DNA of 64,000 bases from Eopsaltria australis (lineage: Eukaryota; Chordata; Aves; Passeriformes; Petroicidae): NCBI GenBank assembly GCA_034509425.1, contig JAVTVJ010000143.1, positions 5,023,001 to 5,087,000 on the forward strand. The letters are read 5' to 3'. A model generated the notes under the pieces. The model searched no databases. It had not been told where the DNA came from and saw only the letters and a program-made list of their open reading frames with translations. The position numbers were made by a program, and so were the translations under genes. Positions 39,413 through 51,938 of the stretch are shown piece by piece. Numbering within the stretch: the first letter of the stretch is position 1; every line of letters begins with the position of its first letter.

Positions 39413-42400
39413 TTTAAATTTCTTTTATTTTCTAATGCAGACACCACTTGCTCTATTTCCCCTTCATATGCTTCATTGGAATAGCAGAAAGGTAAAAAAG
39501 CTCTTCTGTCATTGATTACCCATTCTGTAAAAAGTAAAATCAAGATTCTTCAGAGGGTTTTTAGGAATATCTAGAATAGGAATGAAAAAAACAGATTTAT
39601 TTTCAGCTAGGGAGTGTAAAGTGCCCACACTAAGGCTGAGTGGGCAGCTCTAAAGAGAAATACATATTAGCCAAAGTTGAATAAAGACCTGATAGTGAAT
39701 TACTTGAGGTGGGTGGTGAATACACTGAACTCTCTATGCAGCACGTTGCTGGGGGTTCTTACAAGAGGGGATATCCTTGGTGAAGCACAGTACCTTGGCA
39801 CTGTAAAACCACCACATTTGTGTGCTACTGATGAAAGTCAGAGCAAGAAGAACTGTGATGCTTTTAAGCATAATACGCTAAGTAATTTGATTTAAAATAC
39901 GAAGGGAACTTCTTATTTTAAACACAGGAACATTGTTAAACTCATTGCATTATGAAGTGACAAAGTCAAAGCCAAATATCTTTTTCAAAAATAAACCCAT
40001 TAAGTTTGCTAATACAAGTTCAATTTTGGGGGGGACAGAGGGGGAAGGAAAAAAGAAAGCCCCCTTTAAAAAATGCTAAATCTGTCTGATACTTGATGCT
40101 TTAGAACACAAATCACCTCATAGCAACTCCTCCACGGGCCTGATGGATATTGAGTTACAGTTCCTAGTGGTACCATAACCAAATTTCCTGACTCATGTTT
40201 GCACAACGTCTCATCCTTACATATAAAAGCTGACGCTGACAGAATGGCATGTGCAAAGTGAGCTCTCTTCAGCTCCTCTCTGCAGCTCTTCCAGCACTGC
40301 AGGGAGCCCTTCATTCCTCAGTGTTGCTTTAAACTTTGTTCACAAAAGCTTTAAAAAGCCCTTCATCATTTAATTTGATATTATTACCTCATATATGAAG
40401 TTTTCTGCTATACACAGTAGAAAGGAAAAATGTTATAGCTTCTGACTTTGCAAATCTTAAACCCAAAATTGCATTAATTGTTACTGTATTAAGTCCAAAA
40501 AATCAAATTCTTTTAGTTCACTTGTCTCTCATCTAACTAGCTCCAGCTGCTAATTAATTAAAATTACAAAAGAAAAGCAACACAAGGAATAAATAGTTTG
40601 GATTTAAACTTCAGTTGAACAAAACATTACCTGGTAAAATACACGAGAGGAAAGTTTCTGAGCCAAAATATGAACATTTCTGCTCTTGAAATAAACACAT
40701 ACAAAAGTCAGATTTGGTATTGCAGTTCACATCTAGTTCAGAGAGTTTTACAACTAAGGAAGGTTAGATCCTCAAAATTTTAACTTTGGAAATAAACTGT
40801 GTTTTTTAATTTCCTTCCAATCTCAGGTATTCACTGGCCTCAAGGTCACAGCTCTGAATTTTCTTCCATGAAGGTCAACATTTCAGTGAGACCTTTGAAG
40901 TTACTTAACTCCAGCTCCAATGCCTGGGAAACTGCTCAGACCACACCTTCCCTCCACCCCCACCTCGTGAAAGTAAATTCATGCTCTGGTAAATTGAAAG
41001 GTGAGGAGTTATAATAAAAGTAAACACAGAATTCATGCACAAATTAACTCTGCCCTAGGGCAAAGCAGAGGACAAACCCTTGACAGAAACTGAGAGAGAT
41101 TAGGTGAGAGATTTGCTTATATGATAAGCAAAATTTTCAAAGCTAGCCTCTGTAAAACTCCTAAAACTTAAACTAAACAGTGCTGACATGGGGCCAGAGG
41201 ATCTTTTATCTCAAAGAAATGCAAGGACGTCCAATTTTCAAATCATCTCCATTTCTTCATTTCCTTGATGTACAGAGAGGATCATTGTAAAAATCAGCTG
41301 CCTTTCCAGCAAAGGGCAAACACTCCTCAGGCACCAGGCAGAGTTCACAGAGCCCATGGAGCCCTTGGAATGCCACGGGAAGCATTCAAGGTGCAGGGTA
41401 TTTCTGATTTTTAGAAAAATGCCGCAAAAGATTAACGTGATGACACAGGTGAAGAAGTGAATGTTTCCATGCAGAGCAAAAGCCATGAATCTTTACAGAA
41501 ATCACTCATTTTGGAGGTTTAGAAAAGTGGAGAGCACTAAATGTTCCTTAACATGGGCAGACACTGTAAGAGGTGGGGATCAGTGAAGGAATTGGCACCA
41601 GTGGATGCTGAGGTACCCAAGATGTGATTTTCTGCAGCAGAACCTCAGAACAAACGGCAGGGTTGGCAAGGTAGAAAACTGATTCCCTGCAATCAAAAGA
41701 GGCAATTGTCATCCACACCATTTCTAAGGTAAAAAATCTGAGGTCTGAGTTAGCCTGCACAGAGAAACAGCTCAACATAGACACAATGAATAAAAATATT
41801 TTTATGAACATTTCTTATTACAGAACTATCTACTCATGGGTTGCTTTGATTATAAAGCTCTGTCCCAAATTTGCCTCAACTTAACAAATGTGATATAAAG
41901 GCTCTTGTGAAGTCTAAACTCAGCTTTAGACATAAGGGCTTAAAAATGTGTACAAAAAGTCAACTTATTGACCTTGAAAAAATTATTTTCATATGAGTAT
42001 TTTTGCCCCCCTTCGAAGCATTCTGTGCAACAATTTATGAATAACAGGAAACATCATTAGGCTGGTCTAATATTATCTAAATGGTTTAATATTCTCTATT
42101 TGTCTGTGGATACAAATGTGCTGAATTCATGCTAACAGGAACTGACAGTGTCAAGTACTTCTGTATAAATTGAAGCTTCAGTAGCTATTTTGAGGACAGT
42201 GTCTGTGGGAAGCAGAAAAGAAAAACATACTTCTGCTAGAAACAGCAAATTCAACAAAATTGAATCTGCTTGGATTAAGAGCACTAAACTAGGAACAGCA
42301 AATGGGTGACTGTGAAAAGCACCATATCCCACATTACTCAGCATATCAACAAAAATATAGATGTTAACAGCTGTGCCAGTTTAATGCCTGTGCTTATAAA

Positions 42401-44995
42401 CAAAACACTCCTATACAGATTGCTTCCTGAAGATTGTTGAAAATAGCTTTGAAAAAAAGTTGTCTTCAAGTTTTTCCTCTTTCTCTGCCTAAAAAATAGG
42501 TACAACTGTTGTCCCCAAATAGGTTATTTCACCTGGTGTGCAAGAGACCAATCCACACACAGAGCAAAGCTGCACCAGTTGCTGAGCTGGCTTTGTTACT
42601 TTCTTCCTTACCTTGGGAATTCTGCCAAAAGTCCCTGTGGCCTGTAAATTCTGAATTCTTTATAACCACTATCAGTAGTACATCCTTCTCCTCAAGCTTT
42701 GTTAAGCTTCCCCTAGGTCTGAGACCACTGATCAAGCCCTAAACTTTAATAAGACAATTTTACTGACAAGTAATTCATCATTTCAATACCTTGACATCAT
42801 AACTAAGAGGCAAAAATTCTTCATGGCAAGTAAAACATTGATTTTAAATGACATAGTTTGTTGGTTTTGCTCTTCCATCATTCAGAATGTGTGACATCTT
42901 ATTCCCTGCACAACTGGCCAGCACTAAGAAAGTATCTGTATCAAACACTGTGCCACAGCTGAATTTGAAATCACAGCCTCCTATCATAATTGCTTTCCAT
43001 TCTTAATGGAGTAACACGGTTTTCTAATTTTGAAAAAAAGAAAAAAGTATTATACAGCTAGGTAATGCTGCAAGACAGACAGAACAGTAACTGGACATCC
43101 AAGAGCAATATTTATTACTTTTAAGATTCACAGAGGTGAGAGAAACTTATAACATCCCCCAGCTGAAGAAACATTATTACAGGTGGCAAGAAGAACACAA
43201 CACCCTTTATCCTTGTTTTTCCAGTGAATCTTAGAAGGACAGTGAATACCACGATGCCTAGAGACAGATTAGGCATGCACTGAAACCAGAAGCTGACTCT
43301 AGAGGGAACAGCCCACAATGAATGTGTGACAAGATATAAAGGCCTCCTCAAAGACCTGTTTGATAGAGGAGCTGTATTTGCTCACAGAAACACATATTTA
43401 CCGAGGGAAGGCTCTTGAGGGATTCACCTCCCTGAAAACCCTCAAGTGCTCAGTTCTTGTGTTTCACACCAATCTGTGTGCATTGGTACCGTTTTGGAGC
43501 TATCACTACAACTGAAAAAAGTCATAATTAAGTAAAAGTAATAATTTAGGTAATATAAAAAAATAAGGTAATCGTATATCCAGTTTTGAGTATGAGAGGA
43601 AAACTTTTTGAAGGCTTTAAAACAGTTTCCAAGTGCTCACTGTGCTGCTTCCACAAAGAGGGTAAAGCAAATGGCACAAGATACAAAAGAGATCCTGAGA
43701 TTCTACTGTAATATATTGCACCTTTTAGTATCAACTATGAAAGTGTTCTCAAGGTGTTCTCAAGTTCTTACCATCCACAAAGGCCATCATGCAGTGTCTG
43801 CCAACCATTTCAAGGCATTTATTCTAAGTTCTATACAAATGTAAACTGAATAGGTTTCCATGTCAAATCATCTCATCAAGGGAAGTCAAATCAATTTCTC
43901 CTTGTACATTATGCATGATATGAGGGACTAAGAAAGAGATAAGAAAAAGCAAAGCCCCAGTTCTGTGCAACAGGATGCCCATTTGAATTTGCAAAACTCT
44001 GAAAATACGTGTCATTTCCAGATAGAGACTGATTGCTCAGTGAAACCTACGAGTCTCTAAGTTTCCATATTCCAATTCAGTTGTTTTGGCTCACAGGTTT
44101 GCTGGGACACCTGATTCAGAAAGCTCTTGGAAGTTTTGCAAATCAACTGAATGCAGGAATTGAACCTAGGAGCAGACCCATTGATAAACTCAATGCTCTT
44201 CTGGGTTTTATATTCATATTTACAGCTGAAGTTCAGGATGCTGTCAGCACAGTTCATCACTGGGGTATATTTAAAGGATACCTTTTGTTCTCTGAATTCT
44301 CATTACTTTTAGGGCATGAAAAAAACACAAGTTAAACCATTATAATGAATGTACATAGAATTTCTCTAGATTCCTTTCCAGATAAGTATTTTGATAAGTA
44401 TTTAAATACCTGAACATGAACAAGGACACAAAAGGATTTGCCAAAAAAATAAAAGTGTAGCTAAAATTCATGCTACTATATGTTACTTCTAGTCCCAAGA
44501 ACTCTTTCATATAGTTGAAACAAATAGAAAAATTGCAAATGCTAGACTATAACTGTAGCCAAAACAATATATTGTTATAAATTTAGTAAAGTTTTACTGC
44601 CTCTGAAATAAATAGGCACCTTTTTACTGACATAACAGAAACATGAAAAAGAATTCTTATATTACTTTAAAGGGCTCTGAATGTCATCATAGCAAGGCCA
44701 GAAGTCATAAAATGCACTGTCACAACCAGGAATTACACCTCAGAACATGCTGATTGTCAGGCTTTCACACATCCTGCCTTGCTCCGGAGTATTTCAAGGT
44801 AAGACTCAGTGCAGCTTTTTAGAACCATTTGAAAGTCCTACTACTCATATTTGGTCTTTGAATACACCTATGGAGTTCCCTGAAGTAATAACTCAATCAT
44901 TCATTTTATTGCTTGATAACAAGGCCTTTATTGGACCTGTTTATTAAAACAGCCACAAAATGAAATTATTTCAGGCTAATGACTTGCAAAGTCCT

Positions 44996-45463
44996 TTAAT
45001 CCCTAACAGCTACCAGCTGATTTGCCCGCATGAAAAGTTTCTCAGAAGTTTCTTGCATCAAAATTTGGGCCACTTGCATCAAAATTAAAATAAAATAAAA
45101 AATAAAGGCAAAAGACTGAAGTATTGAAATGACCATCTGTTGGATAACATTATCTTTTGCTTCTATTTCAGGAGAGAAAAGGGAATCAGAATTCACTATC
45201 AGTTTCTTCAGTTTATTTAATTTTCCAGAAAATGGATCAAAGTCTGCTTCTATATCAGTAATTGTGGCATCTTTGTACTCTTTTATTAAATTTGCAAGGA
45301 AAATTTGGTTTGCTATTATATAAGAGAGATTTAGTCCCCCTTTGTTTTGGTTGTTTTCAAACCTCCAAGTGGAAATATTCAAGACAGTTTCATTAATTCC
45401 AAAATAAAATAGATCCTGTATGTTCCTACTTGAAAAGGAAAATATGGTCATAATGGCAAACAC
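44996..45463 (-). other. Unrecognised 155-codon ORF in the first intron (possible nested or terminal exon, doubtful)
   Basis: This is the longest open stretch in AT-rich sequence that is neither CR1 nor simple repeat. It opens with a GTG; the first ATG is four codons in. The middle reads hydrophilic (FENNQNKGGLNLSYIIANQ, then DFDPFSGKLNKLKKL). A hydrophobic segment near the C-end (ILQSFAFIFYFILILMQ) could span a membrane. AATAAA motifs follow 50-70 nt after the stop, as in a terminal exon. Possible acceptors lie just inside the frame (for example acatacag before GATCTATTT). I do not recognise the protein. An open frame of this length can occur by chance in a 64-kb AT-rich window, so it may mean nothing. 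Confidence 0.2.
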
Positions 45464-45495
45464 TAAAATACAGTTCTGTCAGAATTTTCTTTCTC

Positions 45496-45563
45496 TATTA
45501 GTGTTTAATGATAAGGGATGGTTTTGCTTTATTAGTGTTTATTGATAAGGGGTAGTTTTGCTT
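45496..45563. repeat. 34-bp tandem duplication
   Basis: Two adjacent 34-bp copies beginning tattagtgttta and ending gttttgctt, with a few mismatches. They lie directly upstream (minus-strand sense) of the 155-codon ORF at 44996-45463. Confidence 0.9.
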
Positions 45564-48500
45564 CATGACTGTACTGTGCTGTGAACATGTACATGTAACA
45601 GTTCTGTTTAGTCATTAGTTAAGAAAAGCAAATAAAATACATTTACACTGAAATGATATTTATGAACCTTCTTCCTGGCAAACCGGGCATTCTGCCTAGC
45701 ATGGCACTTTTATCAGTCTCTACTAATTTGGAAGCTCTTCTTCTAAGTACCCAAATCTGGGTTTCCAAAGGAAGTGAGCAGCTGCTACTCCCATTTGCAA
45801 TTAGGCCTGGATAATCAGGAGCTTTGATTAAATAAAACCTACAAATGGCTGGTGAATCCCAGCTAAATTTTAGAGTATGAATTCCTTTGATAACAAACCA
45901 TTTACTCCTAACACAAACTCCTCTCCCCATGCTAAAAGCAAGTGAAAAAGCAGTTTCCTAAAATCTGCCTTTTGCCAGTAAAATGAGAACCAGCTGCCCT
46001 TCGCAATCTGCAGAGGAAACTGAAGATGCGAGCAAGTTTCCTAATTAAAATGGAGAAGGCAATCAAAGCACAACAGATTTGGAGCACAATTCTTGAAATA
46101 GTTTTCTAATCCTTAGGCTGATTTACAATTATTATGAAACCTTGCACACACTGGGCATAGTATGGGTGAGTAACTACTCTGGGTTGCTCAGTATTTTTCA
46201 CAACAGAGCAGCACTATGCTCTGCAAAGCAGGCCAGAACAGACCTCCTTCTTTGCACAAAAGCTTGGTAGAACAATTTCCCTCTCTTTCAGTGACAAAGG
46301 TTCTAATATGATGTTCTTTTTATACATAAAAAGTCTGCCAGAGCAGATTGAAAATTGTCCTTTACAGTTTCAGGTAAAATTTCTGTGTTGCAGACATTCA
46401 GCTTTCTAAACTGAAGAACGTTTTAATTCAATAAAATTTAACTTATCATTTATAATGCTTACAACTGAAATTTCCAGGTTTAATATAGCCTGTACTAATA
46501 CTAAAGTACTTTGTACATATGCTTCTATTTACAGAAGATTACTTCAAGAAAAGAAAATACTGACTTCAATAATTTTGCTTTTTCTTTTCTTCAGATGTAA
46601 TAAACACATGCTTTAAGAGAATAACATGTCCTACTTTCACAAGTAGTTTGTGCTTGTTTCCTACTCATCCACATACAAAATATTATCTCCCCAAAGTCTT
46701 TGCCAGAGAATTTTATTTTTTGTCAGGAGTGAAACATCAGAATTCTGTTTGGGAGCTGACTGGACTATGTTCATTAGTTTATGATCATCCCAGAAACACA
46801 GTCATAAATCTTACTGCAATGCCATTAGAATAAGATGTTCTGATTATGCTTTATTAAAGCAGATGCTACCATCTGCACTATAGAGTAATAAAAATGTGAT
46901 ATATTGCATTCAAGACACACTTGGCAAGTATCTTCCCCTGTCCAAATAAAATTTCTGAAATAAAGTTTGGGTTGAAAATAGTGGAAATTGGAACTAAAAT
47001 TACTTCTTTTTTTTTGGTAGTGCACACAGAAATAAGAAGGCATCCTCAGCTAAGTTGCCTCTGAGTGTGGAGACCAACCAGACTTGTTTTCAGAAGAGGA
47101 TAAATTAAAACAGGAGTTCCCATCCTGTAAGTGCTGGAAATCCAGATTAGAATGCAACAGCTTAGATTCATCTTTACTAATTACTTCAACTGGCACACAA
47201 TCTGTTGATCTTAAAGAGCATCAAGACCTAACCAGCAAGTGAATCATTCTCTATGAATATTCATACACTTTATGTTGTTCTAATGAAAACAACATTCACA
47301 GTCAGCATTGGATGAGCAAGACCTGTAACAGAGTCATCCTTTGGTCCTGCCTTTTTCTTGACTTTGAGCATTCAGTCTGATTTCACACCTCCAAACTAAT
47401 TCAAGGTTTTGTTGGAGGAGACTCAGCTGATCTGTTTTCTCCAAATTCATGTCTACTTCAGCAAACCATCATCAATTTACCACCATTTCCTTGGCTGGTA
47501 TGCCCATACAATCACCAGTTCATATTTGCAATTTTTGGGGAGTCAGATCCATTATCTGCCATTCAAGGAATGGTAAATAATGACACATCCTATCTGGTCA
47601 CATCAGATCTCTCATCTTTTGCCCTCTGCAAAGTGCTCTATTTTAAACTGCATTCAATCCTCAACTTTTATCCTCAGTTGCCTCAGTTTTAACCTGGAAA
47701 ATTCAACTAAACAGAGAAACACAGAATAAATTTTATATATCACATAGGCAGAGTTGAGAAAACCACTGATGGCTCCCCATGTGTTTGTTGATGATCTGAC
47801 AGAAACAATGCCCTGTCTTAGGCCTTTGAAGAGACCAAATTTTCCCTTTTCATCTGTATGAAAATACAGAACTCTTTACCCTCAGCAGATTTCAGTCACA
47901 GGTTCTGCAGAAATACTAGTGAACCACACAATAGTCATAAAATCTTGCTTTACAGGTTATCAAGTTAGAGTTTAAAACCCAGGTCATGCTTACAGTCCTT
48001 TAAACCACTACATTCGAACTTGGCAGATGCACATTATAAACACAAATTGACCTAGACTGGCAACAGTGCCATCAGGATTTACTTTTTATGTTTATTTCAG
48101 ATATAAATTATTGTTGTGATTTAACTTCTTTGTTCTCTGCACCAGTGAATTGCCAGATAAGAGCAAAGTGCTACTGGGAAATGGTTTTATAGCAAATGAA
48201 CACATGAAGGTGGAAACAAAAGAGGTAACTGTAATTTTACAAGGTAGGAGAGACTTGAAATAAAAATGTCACACTAAAACGTATACACAGAGGCATCTAG
48301 CTACAAGAAAAAAACAGCTTTATTTTGTTGCTTAATGTGCATCTATGTAAGAGAACGACTAAAATTCTGTAAAGATGTGACAGGAAGAAATTCAACCTGC
48401 CACTGATTATCAAAGACATCACCTCAGAGCTGGTGCTTGAAGTTAAGGAAGAGATTGAGCAAAGGTGGGACTCACTTTCTTCAGCTCTCCAAAGTAACAG

Positions 48501-49731
48501 GTAAGTTGACAGCACTGAACAGGAAAAGCAAATGGGGGGAAATTTAAAGAACTTAATTGACTACTCAAACTTTCCAATTTTCAAGGGGTTGACTGAAGCC
48601 AGGTAATTTCATACATGTCTACAGAACTCTGGTAACTGATCAAGTGTCCCTCCAGGGCCAGTCACTACTGCTAAACCCTATTCAGTAGCTTATGAGAATT
48701 TCAAGGTTATACCTAAAGAGGTTGAAATGACCTCTGGGGATGAGGTGGCAAACAGAAGTGATAAACATCTCCAGAGATCTGAATGATTCAGCTTCCCTGA
48801 TAGAAAAGTGACTTGTGACTGTTCTAATCTACTGCCCTAAACAATGCCATCCTCTGCTGCATTGCTATTTTTGCATCATTGGGTATTTCTGGAGAACACA
48901 GGAAAGCTTTTCTTTGTTCAGTGATTTTGCACCTTTACTGAGTGATCATGACCCTAAAACACATATCTTTATTCATCATTCTCTGCTTTGATAAACTAAA
49001 TCATCACATTATAGACTTCTAAAGCAAGGAGCATTCCTGTAAATGTCTCTTCTGGGGGAAGGGAGCAGGAGGAAGGTGGATTTTTTGCTAATAAGCAGAG
49101 TCCTAGTGAGGCCCTGCTTTTACCTGTGTGAGCACAGTCCTTTGCTAATCTTACCAGGTCAAGGCTGTCTGAGCTCAAACAAATCCTTAGCTGTAGGAAA
49201 AAAAGAGCTGAATTTCTGGTCTGCCTCGGAGTAGCCTAACAAGAATGAAAGCAATGTCTAGGATGAGTGCCTTGTAGGGTTTTGTGGGAGTTGGTTTGTT
49301 TGTTTTGAGGAGAGAGACCAGAAAGAGGCAAACAGGAAACAAGTTAGGTAAATGAGGGCTGGAAGCAAAGCTGCACATGAAACAATAAAGAGGTGGCTCA
49401 CTGTGTCTTGTGGTGTTTTATTTTCCCATCTTTTGCACTCATAGGACATTCTCCCTCTGCCTTTCCTGCCTGTTTGCTGACACTGCCAATGTATTGAGGG
49501 AAGGTGATTATTAAGGTCTCCACTCTACTCTTGTCCATCTGTTGTCTTCCCATCCTCCATCCAAACACTCTCTGCCACATGGAGCCACATTGTGCTGCCT
49601 CAGAGCCTGCAAGGTCTGTCTGGAGAAACCACAACTCAGTGTAACAAGCATGGCAGGAAACTGGGAGAATGGGTTCCAGCACCCAGAAAGCACTTCTGTG
49701 GTCTGTGCCTGCACCAAAACATTCTTTGTTT

Positions 49732-49746
49732 ACACACACACACACC
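49732..49746. repeat. Short (AC)n run
   Basis: Seven AC dinucleotides in the first intron. Confidence 0.85.
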
Positions 49747-50951
49747 CTGATCACTCTTCCACACTGCCAGTACCACTTTAAGAAAGATGAAGTGAGATTA
49801 GATAGAGGAGGAGTGAGGGGAAGATAGCTTGTTATCTAATCTTTACCTATTCCTTCCCTTCCTGTCTTCCCTGCTTATCTTCATGTGGATGGGGCTGCTG
49901 GAGTGAAATCAGGATGGTAGCAGCAGTGCCCTCTGCCACCATCCCTCTAATTCCTCTGCTTCCTGGGATGGGAGATGAAAGCAGCCAGGGAACATGGAAT
50001 CAGGGAACAATGCTCCCAGCCCAGTTCCTACCATGTTCCAGTCACACAGATCAACCAGTTTCTGCCCCCTCCCTTTAATTTGGGCTTTCCAAAGGGCAGA
50101 GTCCCAGATGTGTGATAGATAAGCTGCTATATGTTTTGTCAAGACACTTGATTACTACCTGGCTTAGGTAAATAAAGCGTTTAAGTTTTCAAAAGTGATG
50201 CTAACATTAGTTCAGAAGAGTTACAGGCAAGTAATGTGTCTCTACAACAGAAAAAAAATTCAGCAGTGGTGAGACTAGCTTTGAGCTGTCCCTCAGCTTA
50301 AGTCTTGTTACTGGGGACTTGAAGTTCTTTTACATATTATAAGTTATATGATTTTTATTTTTACATGCTATTTTTTTCTCATATTCTGGTACCAAGTATA
50401 CCTGTCCTCCAGACAAAACTAAGATTCTTTTGACTTCTCCCTCTGCTTTAAGTTACATTGGGTTTCCTTCAGGTTCAAGAGGCCTTTACAATTGTTCTCA
50501 ACTGGAATTATGAGTAAGTGGACAGAAAACCCATACCATTTAAAAAGCAACCCATATTTGCTTATGTTTGTCCCAATCTGACCTTTCACTTTCCTGGTGT
50601 ACCAAGTTCTACTCCAAGTATATTTTGATTAGAAAGATGAAGAGAAGTGTAAAGATTCATTAGTTTTAAACAAGTTCATACAACAGATGCAAACAAAAAT
50701 AAGGAACACAGGCAAAGTCAATAAATAAACATGGAAAGCTGGAATTCTGCTTTCTTTGCTCTCCCGTATTTCTATACAAGTTTCAGAATGAAGCCCTTCA
50801 TGCACTTGTTCACATATTCCTTTAAAAAAAAAAACTACAGAACAACCTCAGAAAAGTGCTCCTCAGTGATTTCCCTCCTTCCACCACCTTAAAACTAAAA
50901 ATCCGAACTTGCAAATGACCTTTTTGGCCGTGGAAATGCAAAGTGTGGTAC

Positions 50952-50959
50952 ATGCAAAT
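50952..50959 (+). promoter_or_regulatory. Octamer motif ATGCAAAT in the early first intron
   Basis: A perfect POU-factor octamer lies about 500 bp inside the first intron, in a stretch (about 50900-51180) richer in CpG than the intron average. Single 8-mers occur by chance, so this is only a candidate site. Confidence 0.25.
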
Positions 50960-51317
50960 CTCCAAAAGCACACTTTGCACCGCACCTATGCACGGCCGGA
51001 CCCTCGGTTGCCGACTTGCTAAATCAGCGTTTAGTATCTTCTGCCCCATGCAAAGCACGATACACGAAGGAGGGTGGTTCCTTATCCTTCTTGCAAATGT
51101 TAGGGGTAGGTATTTTATCAGAGCAGCTCGATACCGTGAGTGCTGGCCGATGGGGCTGGAGACCACTTGACATCTCCTCACATCCTTACCTCCTTTATCT
51201 CTGTATTGCTCAAACTGCCCAGAACAGCCAGCCCCATCTTCCAGCTGTTAAACAACCCCATTTCCCCCAGTATGACGCCCCACACACATCTTTTTTTATA
51301 GTTAATTGTCAAAGCCT

Positions 51318-51337
51318 GGGAGGGGAGGAAGGGGGGG
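51318..51337 (+). promoter_or_regulatory. G-run cluster with quadruplex potential
   Basis: Runs of three, four, two and seven G bases within 20 nt on the plus strand (the non-transcript strand for PPFIBP2), just downstream of the putative first exon. It fits a G-quadruplex-forming pattern, but function is unknown. Confidence 0.35.
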
Positions 51338-51641
51338 CTCCGGCTTTAGGGAGCTCGGCTGCATCTGGGTGTCACTACTGCCAGCCCTTGCTGAACCCCC
51401 TGCCCTACGCCAATAAAGCGCTTTATTTACCAACCTGCCAGTCGAACTCGAGTTTCCGAGCTTTGCTCGCCGCTACAATAAATATTTACCTTACGGGAGC
51501 CGCGTCTGTTTAAAAGCCCTGCTGCCGGCGGGATGGAGCGGGGGCGAGCGAGCGGCGAGAAGCAACAGGAGCTGCTGCAGCCACAGCGCCGGCAGCGGCC
51601 CCACTGAAACTGCCGGACCCGCCGAGCCCGCGGCCGCTCAC

Positions 51642-51719
51642 CTGATCCTGATCCTGATCCTGATCCTGATCCTGATCCTGATCCTGATCCTGATCCTGAT
51701 CCTGATCCTGATCCTGATC
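51642..51719. repeat. Perfect hexanucleotide array (CTGATC)13
   Basis: Thirteen uninterrupted copies of CTGATC lie inside the CpG island. On the minus strand the array reads (GATCAG)13, and its last CAG is the exonic side of a CAG/GTGAGC donor. The unit is two codons long, so each frame gives a dipeptide repeat: Leu-Ile on the plus strand; Asp-Gln, Ser-Gly or Ile-Arg on the minus strand. Perfect copies suggest recent expansion and likely length polymorphism. Confidence 0.95.
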
Positions 51720-51863
51720 CTGGTGCTCTTCCTGACCCTCCTGTTGCTCCTGTCCGGTGGTGCCTCCGCAACGCCGGTGCGCCGGGACAGCCGGGACCGC
51801 GCTCCGCCGCCTCCCGCACCGAGGGCTCACCCGGGAGCGGCTCCGGCCGGACCCTCCCCGCAG

Positions 51864-51938
51864 CCCGATCCCGATCCCAAACCCGTTGTCGATCCCGTTC
51901 CCAATCCCGCTGTCGATGCCGATGCCGATCCCGATGCC
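51864..51938. repeat. Degenerate GATCCC/GATGCC hexamer array
   Basis: About twelve imperfect 6-bp units based on GATCCC, with variants GATGCC, GTTCCC and AATCCC, lie 145 bp from the perfect CTGATC array. The related unit and lower purity suggest an older hexamer expansion in the same island. The plus frame gives a Pro-Asp/Val-Asp alternation and a minus frame gives Gly-Ile, but no gene is implied. Confidence 0.8.

Larger units (their letters stand above)
34701..51489 (-). other. PPFIBP2: PPFIBP2 first intron (about 17 kb)
   Basis: Runs from the CpG island to the first coding exon. It holds the CR1 fragment at 39022-39412, the 34-bp duplication and the unexplained ORF at 44996-45463. Extra non-coding 5' exons could be hidden here and would not be visible from sequence alone. 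The upper boundary is 51641 if the other donor is used. Confidence 0.65.

Noticed and set aside
51505..51520. TATA-like TTTTAAA on the minus strand
   Set aside because: A start 25-30 bp downstream would fall at or beyond the 51490 donor, leaving no exon.
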